From Olavius sp. associated proteobacterium Delta 1 (GTDB lineage: Bacteria > Desulfobacterota > Desulfobacteria > Desulfobacterales > JAFDCJ01), in assembly GCA_902749685.1 (NCBI GenBank), contig CACVKW010001532.1, positions 1 through 44,565 of the forward strand: a stretch of 44,565 nucleotides of DNA, written 5' to 3'. Made by a program: the position numbers and the translations under genes. The notes beneath the pieces were generated by a model. That model saw nothing but the letters and a program-made list of their open reading frames with translations. It made no database searches and was not told where the DNA came from. Shown here piece after piece: positions 40,167-44,565 of this stretch (the stretch's first letter is position 1; each line of letters starts with the position of its first letter).

Positions 40167-41924
40167 TTAACAAATCTTTCCGCCGCTACTGAATATGATG
40201 CAGTCCACGTCAGTGACGTTCTTACCTGTCATGTTTGAGCCAGCCAACTTCGGTGTGTCACCTGTTTCAACGAATTCTGTTACGTCGGATATGATTGAGT
40301 ACAGGTTGGCTTCGGTGAAGGCATCTATGTTTGAATAAACGTGGTCGTGGCTATCGTCTGCAACCTCTGTAGCTGAGTAAGGTCCTGACACGTCTCCTGC
40401 GAAGTTGTCTCCGAGCTCAACATACTCATCATCAAAGGTTCCTGAATCAAGAGTGCATCCGTCTTCGCCGCCAGTGCAAGTGAACTCGCCGAAGTCCTCA
40501 GCAGTCATGTCTGTATCATCAACGCTTGCTCCCACTTCGCCCGTTTTTATATACCCAAATGCTCCTACATCGGCATCAGTAAGATAATAATCTGTTTTCT
40601 TATACCCGAATGCTGCAACATTAGCGTCAGTAAGGTTATACTGTGTAATCGCCGCTTGCATTTGAACTGTTGTGTTGTAAGTATCTGTATCTGACTTAAT
40701 GTACCCCAAACCAGTTATATCTGAATCAGAAATGTTGTATTGAGTAATCGCTGCCTGGATATCAGCGGACGTGTTATAAGAATGCACAAGATCAGATATC
40801 TGACTTTCAGTGATCGTGACATTAGTCCAATCAGTCGTATTTACACTACTGAAAACGACACTGGAATTAGTCCTAACATTCTGATCCATTAGATGAATCT
40901 CAGTAAATCCATTTCCAGTAGTGATTTGTTCTGCAGTTGCCCACCCAATCGTTGGTGACACAAGAATAGGATTTTGTGAGAAAACCCAACTTCCTGTACC
41001 AGTAGGATCAGACACAAGGCCCCTCCAACCTACTGATGCCACTTCGGATATAGCAAATGTAATATCTGCATCAGACCCTATAATAACATCATCAACATTA
41101 GTGCCGCCATTAACAATAACCGGACTTGTTGCGACAATATCTTTTTCTATAGTTACAGCGGCATTAATCTGAGCAGACGTGTTGTATGTATCCGTATCAG
41201 ATTTAATGTATCCTAAACCTGTAATATCGGCGTCTGTGAGGTTGTATTGAGTCACCGCATCTCTCATCTGAGCCGAAGTGTTGTAGCCGTCGAGCTCTGA
41301 ATCCCTGGCAATAGAGGAAGGAATCCTGGCCTCAGGGATGGTCCCTGACGTGATGTTTTCGCCGGCAAGCACTATGGACTGATCAGCATCCCTCCAGTTG
41401 TCAGCGAAAAGGTGCGAAGCCGTGATGTTGTAAGCTGAAACGATGTTTGCTGTCTTATTCCAGAAAGTGTCTGAGAGATCAGCCAAAGTGCTAAAAGGCC
41501 TACTAATGATATCAGCCCAAGCGACTTTATCGGACACGTTGGATCTAATGGAGTAGGGCGCTGATGTGAGGTTGATTCTTGGGCTCATCTCAGGATCAGC
41601 GTTGACCTTAATCCCTACATAATATGTCTCGTTGAAAGGCAGGCTGAAGTCCTTGAGCTCAGCATGGTAAACTCCCTCGTCGTTGAGGGTGAGGGTGTTG
41701 TTCTGCTCAAAAAGCTTAGTTCCGCCTGTGTAGGCATCATAGATCCTGAACGTGAAGTCCTGGCTCCCTGTGAGTATGGCTCCGTCAGTGTCTCTTAATT
41801 GTCCCTGGATGCTTATCGAATCAGGGATAGCTGTCGCTACGAAAGACATCAAAATCATGCCTGCAACCAACAAAAATAGTGTGCTTACGACATGTGATGA
41901 TTTCATTCTATTTGTATTTTTCAT
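40167..41924 (-). CDS. Tail-fibre-like secreted protein
   Basis: 585 aa, GAGGTGT before ATG. Signal peptide (VVSTLFLLVAGMILMSFVAT), a N-terminal beta domain (SIQGQLRDTDGAILTGSQDF), then repeats such as TQYNLTDADITGLGYIKSDT at least three times between about residues 210 and 450, alternating with coil (INAAV, IQAAI). This is the repeat plan of phage tail fibres and some archaeal adhesins. Probably binds a host or partner surface. Confidence 0.7.
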   Translation of the reverse strand: MKNTNRMKSSHVVSTLFLLVAGMILMSFVATAIPDSISIQGQLRDTDGAILTGSQDFTFRIYDAYTGGTKLFEQNNTLTLNDEGVYHAELKDFSLPFNETYYVGIKVNADPEMSPRINLTSAPYSIRSNVSDKVAWADIISRPFSTLADLSDTFWNKTANIVSAYNITASHLFADNWRDADQSIVLAGENITSGTIPEARIPSSIARDSELDGYNTSAQMRDAVTQYNLTDADITGLGYIKSDTDTYNTSAQINAAVTIEKDIVATSPVIVNGGTNVDDVIIGSDADITFAISEVASVGWRGLVSDPTGTGSWVFSQNPILVSPTIGWATAEQITTGNGFTEIHLMDQNVRTNSSVVFSSVNTTDWTNVTITESQISDLVHSYNTSADIQAAITQYNISDSDITGLGYIKSDTDTYNTTVQMQAAITQYNLTDANVAAFGYKKTDYYLTDADVGAFGYIKTGEVGASVDDTDMTAEDFGEFTCTGGEDGCTLDSGTFDDEYVELGDNFAGDVSGPYSATEVADDSHDHVYSNIDAFTEANLYSIISDVTEFVETGDTPKLAGSNMTGKNVTDVDCIIFSSGGKIC

Positions 41925-41945
41925 AGCGACACCTCTGTTTTGACC

Positions 41946-42548
41946 TTAACTGAAGAGGCTTTTGCCCCACTCCTTTCCTCTTGCGACAGCAGCCTTGAGC
42001 TTGACTCTGTAAGGCAGGTCGATGTTGTCCTCAATCTCCTTGAAATCTATATACTCTCCGTCCTGGTTGGCTTCCCATGCCCTTTTAGCGAACTGCTCGG
42101 TAGTCCGGACCCTGTAGCATTTCGCAGGCTTTGATTCGAGCAGCTCCAATGATCCGTCCATATCAACACCGACGTAAGCAACCCTCTCCTCAGTTTCGAG
42201 ACAAAAATTGTCCTCAGAAAAAGCTGATTTCATAAAGTCGGTCGTTGATTTCTTTGAGTTCGCTGTCCTTATAGCCTCAGATATGTCCTCTGTATCCATC
42301 CTGTCCTGTTCTCGCGTTTCAGTTTGGGTTTGAGTTCTGGATCTCATTTGGTTCTCCACCCCTGACAATAGAGGATTTTGATCAGTTTCTTGGTTGGGTT
42401 GGTGCTTCTTTACTCCGTCGAAACTGATATCGTATCCTCCGAGCCTAAACGCAGATACATTTGTGGCCGCGCCTATAATGGTCGTGACGATCAGCGCCAT
42501 CATTAAAGCAGCCCTTGTTACTCTCAAAATAATGTTTGTTTTTTCCAT
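41946..42548 (-). CDS. Hypothetical secreted protein
   Basis: 200 aa; GGGGTGAAAC before ATG overlapping the previous stop region. Signal peptide-like (ALMMALIVTTIIGAATNVSA), Gln/Arg-rich middle (MRSRTQTQTETREQDR) and mixed C-terminus. No family recognised; position suggests assembly with the surface proteins. Confidence 0.5.
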   Translation of the reverse strand: MEKTNIILRVTRAALMMALIVTTIIGAATNVSAFRLGGYDISFDGVKKHQPNQETDQNPLLSGVENQMRSRTQTQTETREQDRMDTEDISEAIRTANSKKSTTDFMKSAFSEDNFCLETEERVAYVGVDMDGSLELLESKPAKCYRVRTTEQFAKRAWEANQDGEYIDFKEIEDNIDLPYRVKLKAAVARGKEWGKSLFS

Positions 42549-42558
42549 TTTTTTTGTT

Positions 42559-44340
42559 TCACCCCATCGGTAGTACAGTTAATACAAGGAGGACCAATCC
42601 CCCTATACAGATGAACAGGATTGCATGAATGAAGTAGTAAGTCTGTTTCTGCGTCAAAGCCAAATCGCCAGCCATAGCGCCTATGATAGGGTATTGGCTT
42701 GAAAGCTCCATAACTGATGAATTGAACTTGTGCTGGTATTCCTGGGAATCGTCGAACAACCAGTGCTTTTGGATGCTGAAATTGTATTGGTACGGCCCTG
42801 GATCATAGCCAGAGAGGACCTGCAGGTGTCCTTGAATGTTTCCCTTCTCTTGAAAAAAATACTCCTTGAAATCTTGTGACGAGAAATTTCCGGAGATCCG
42901 GACATACATCTGCTCGCCTTCTTCCATTATGGCCTTGGATGAGCACTCGCCTGTGTACAAGTCGCAGATCTCAACGGTCATATAAGGCTTTAGGTTTTCG
43001 CTGAACCTTGTGGTGGCAGAAACAGGTCCGTCTTTTGCTGTGAACACAACCTCTTTCTGATAGATATCAGTTATCGGGAACCACCTTACCTTGATTGTGT
43101 CTCCTGGGTACCGGAACACAACGTGGCCCCTGAGCCTTTCGTCTATTACGCCGTCAACGTCAATATCAGATCCGCCGCCGCCTCCACCTCCAGATGGGTT
43201 CTCTGCCGCACTCACAGAAACGTTTATGTTGACAGATTGATTAGAGACCGTGTTGCCAGAGGCATCGACGCAGTAAGCCCCTCTGTAACCCCATATTCCT
43301 ACCGCATTGTAGGCTTTGAGAGCCCTATAAGTGTTGCCTGAAAATAGTGACGCAGAAACATTTTCGCTGAAAGTAGCTCCATTATCGAACCAGGAATACA
43401 CCCAGACGTACGCACTTCCGATGCCTGAGCCGTACTGCTCGTCGCTGCAATCAACATAGAACCTGCCTATGTCGCCGTTCGTTTCGGATGTTGCGTCAAC
43501 GCTGTGGTTGCCCATTATCGGAACCATGTCGTCACCAATATGGAAGGTGCCTGTTGCTGTGCCAGAGATGAGGGATGTGTTGTCAACGACGTAAGCGTAA
43601 TACGTGTAGGTCTGATCAATGGTTTCTCCTGTCAGATTAGCGACGAGGCAACTGACGTTTCTGAAGGACTGGTTGGCTGAGCTGTTGCACCATGTCCTGT
43701 CCGTACATCCTGATTCTGTGACCGATGTTGAGTTGCAGAAATATATGGTCCAGGAATTGTCAGGGTCAACGTCCGTGAACTCTATGCTAAGATTAAGGGT
43801 CTCATTTCTGTTTGTCGGAAATACTTCGGTGCTTTGCTCACCAGTTTGTTGAGTGGATGAGTTGACGCTGCTCACAATGGGCGATGAATAATTTGAGTTG
43901 ACTATTTCGCTCTGAGAAAATATTTCTGTCCCGTTTACGATGCCGTCTGTGATTGTCGCCCCGCATTTCCATGATTCATTTTCTGATGTGTTCCCTGAAG
44001 AAAGTACTTGGTTTCGGATTCCGGAAAACGCGCCATCCGAGTACCATTTGAAATGAAAAGACAGGGTGTGGTTGTCGGCGTCGGAGCCGTTGGTTTCGTT
44101 ATAGCATGTAAGGTCTTGGTGGATGCTTGGTGAGACTGGGGATATGTTTATGTTTCCAGAGTACGTCGGCTCATGATTTAATAGTATTGTGGTCGTTGTC
44201 GAATTTGTCCATGTTGAATTTGTGCTTCCGTCATTGGCGCTGCAGCTGAGCACCCAATTATCTGAATGGGTTGTTGAAGAGGACGGTATTGTTGAAACAT
44301 TTTGTTCTGTTCCTGATTCATACCTGATATCCCAATACAT
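42559..44340 (-). CDS. Large secreted beta-sandwich protein, start unclear
   Basis: 593 aa from the first ATG (44340). Tandem Ig/PKD-like domains (WVLSCSANDGSTNS ..., WKCGATITDGI ..., WTIYFCNSTSVTES) with paired Cys and many NxS/T sites, then a cap region and one C-terminal membrane helix (YYFIHAILFICIGGLVLLVL). The reading frame is open well upstream of the ATG to a TGA at 44470-44472, and that part (TSDFTAPGANNWSCWDGTGW) belongs to the same domain type. The N-terminus is therefore broken, recoded, or starts at an unusual codon. Confidence 0.6.
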   Translation of the reverse strand: MYWDIRYESGTEQNVSTIPSSSTTHSDNWVLSCSANDGSTNSTWTNSTTTTILLNHEPTYSGNINISPVSPSIHQDLTCYNETNGSDADNHTLSFHFKWYSDGAFSGIRNQVLSSGNTSENESWKCGATITDGIVNGTEIFSQSEIVNSNYSSPIVSSVNSSTQQTGEQSTEVFPTNRNETLNLSIEFTDVDPDNSWTIYFCNSTSVTESGCTDRTWCNSSANQSFRNVSCLVANLTGETIDQTYTYYAYVVDNTSLISGTATGTFHIGDDMVPIMGNHSVDATSETNGDIGRFYVDCSDEQYGSGIGSAYVWVYSWFDNGATFSENVSASLFSGNTYRALKAYNAVGIWGYRGAYCVDASGNTVSNQSVNINVSVSAAENPSGGGGGGGSDIDVDGVIDERLRGHVVFRYPGDTIKVRWFPITDIYQKEVVFTAKDGPVSATTRFSENLKPYMTVEICDLYTGECSSKAIMEEGEQMYVRISGNFSSQDFKEYFFQEKGNIQGHLQVLSGYDPGPYQYNFSIQKHWLFDDSQEYQHKFNSSVMELSSQYPIIGAMAGDLALTQKQTYYFIHAILFICIGGLVLLVLTVLPMG

Positions 44341-44469
44341 CGCTTCTTCGTATATACTTGCTGAATTACCACCACTATTATCCTCTAAAGTGTGCCACCC
44401 TGTACCATCCCAACAAGACCAATTGTTGGCTCCAGGTGCCGTAAAATCACTTGTAATGTTAAACTGTAA

Positions 44470-44529
44470 TCACTCTTGTCCAAAAACGGGTTTAGAATGA
44501 GTCATAAAGTGAGTAATAATACGAGTCAT
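44470..44529 (-). pseudogene. Upstream 5' fragment in frame with 42559 gene
   Basis: AAGGAGGA then ATG at 44529 opens a 19-codon frame (MTRIITHFMTHSKPVFGQE) ended by TGA at 44472-44470, in the same frame as the surface gene. The segment has short repeats (ACTCGTATTATTACTCAC, ATGACTCAT) and looks unlike a signal peptide. Possible junction, recombination site or stop-disrupted start. Confidence 0.3.
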
Positions 44530-44565
44530 TGAAAAAAATCCTCCTTATATGTAGGGTGGTTGTTA

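Noticed and set aside
1..44565. CRISPR array, rRNA, transposase, integrase, replication initiator
   Set aside because: No direct-repeat/spacer series, no rRNA-like stretch and no such protein signature was seen on either strand.

Overview
This 44.6 kb window reads as a mosaic accessory region or extrachromosomal/proviral element, probably tied to an archaeon (DPANN-like), with embedded stretches of bacterial character. No ribosomal RNA, canonical tRNA, replication origin, CRISPR array, transposase or integrase gene was seen. Archaeal evidence: BRE plus TATA-type promoters (best at 8503-8520, also 22649-22658 and 32957-32971), extended GAGGTGAT ribosome-binding sites, a HerA/DUF87 ATPase, and large Thr/Ser/Asn-rich secreted proteins with many N-glycosylation sequons, of a kind common in DPANN surface proteins. 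Bacterial evidence: sigma70-type promoters (minus strand at 7712-7739, 16050-16079, 22500-22528), GGGAGG-type ribosome-binding sites, U-tract terminators (36262-36299, 36723-36755), an HU/IHF protein, DUF2188 and DUF2958 proteins and integron-style cassettes. Either this is genuine cross-domain mosaicism or the contig joins different sources; read-level checks of the junctions near 5.4, 8.5, 22.5, 31.8, 33, 35.7 and 37.7 kb would decide.

Layout. 0-5.35 kb (+): archaeal-style operon with a radical SAM protein, an HTH protein, zinc ribbons and an N6-adenine methylase-like protein. 5.4-8.3 kb: bacterial-style secreted TPR paralogues and a C39-like lipoprotein. 8.5-9.5 kb: small archaeal-style genes behind a good TATA promoter. 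9.7-12.9 kb (-): integron-like cassette array without an integrase (HNH nuclease, coiled-coil/zinc protein, PIN-antitoxin pair, HEPN-like protein) separated by attC-like sites. 12.9-16.0 kb (-): compact nuclease-rich operon that looks like a defence system. 16.3-20.2 kb: HARE-HTH protein, beta-class adenine methyltransferase and a nuclease-helicase (restriction-like). 20.3-22.4 kb: HU and small genes. 22.6-31.8 kb: long archaeal-style cluster of small zinc-ribbon, J-domain, protease, DNase-I-like, OB-fold-like, HD-like and exonuclease genes, with an unusual structured RNA region at 29.7-30.0 kb. 33-35.6 kb: HerA-type ATPase with a nuclease-like C-terminus. 35.8-37.6 kb: bacterial plasmid/ICE-like genes (DUF2958, SprT). 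37.7-44.5 kb (-): secreted and tail-fibre-like surface proteins.

Two signals stand out. First, six genes in the archaeal-style blocks have no normal start codon where one should be: exactly four bases after an extended Shine-Dalgarno lies ACG, ATC or ATA, and in four of them an in-frame stop abuts that codon. Second, the oriented 12-mer GTTTAAACTCAA, usually inside a palindrome, lies upstream of four otherwise unrelated genes spread over 25 kb, which suggests a shared regulator within the element.
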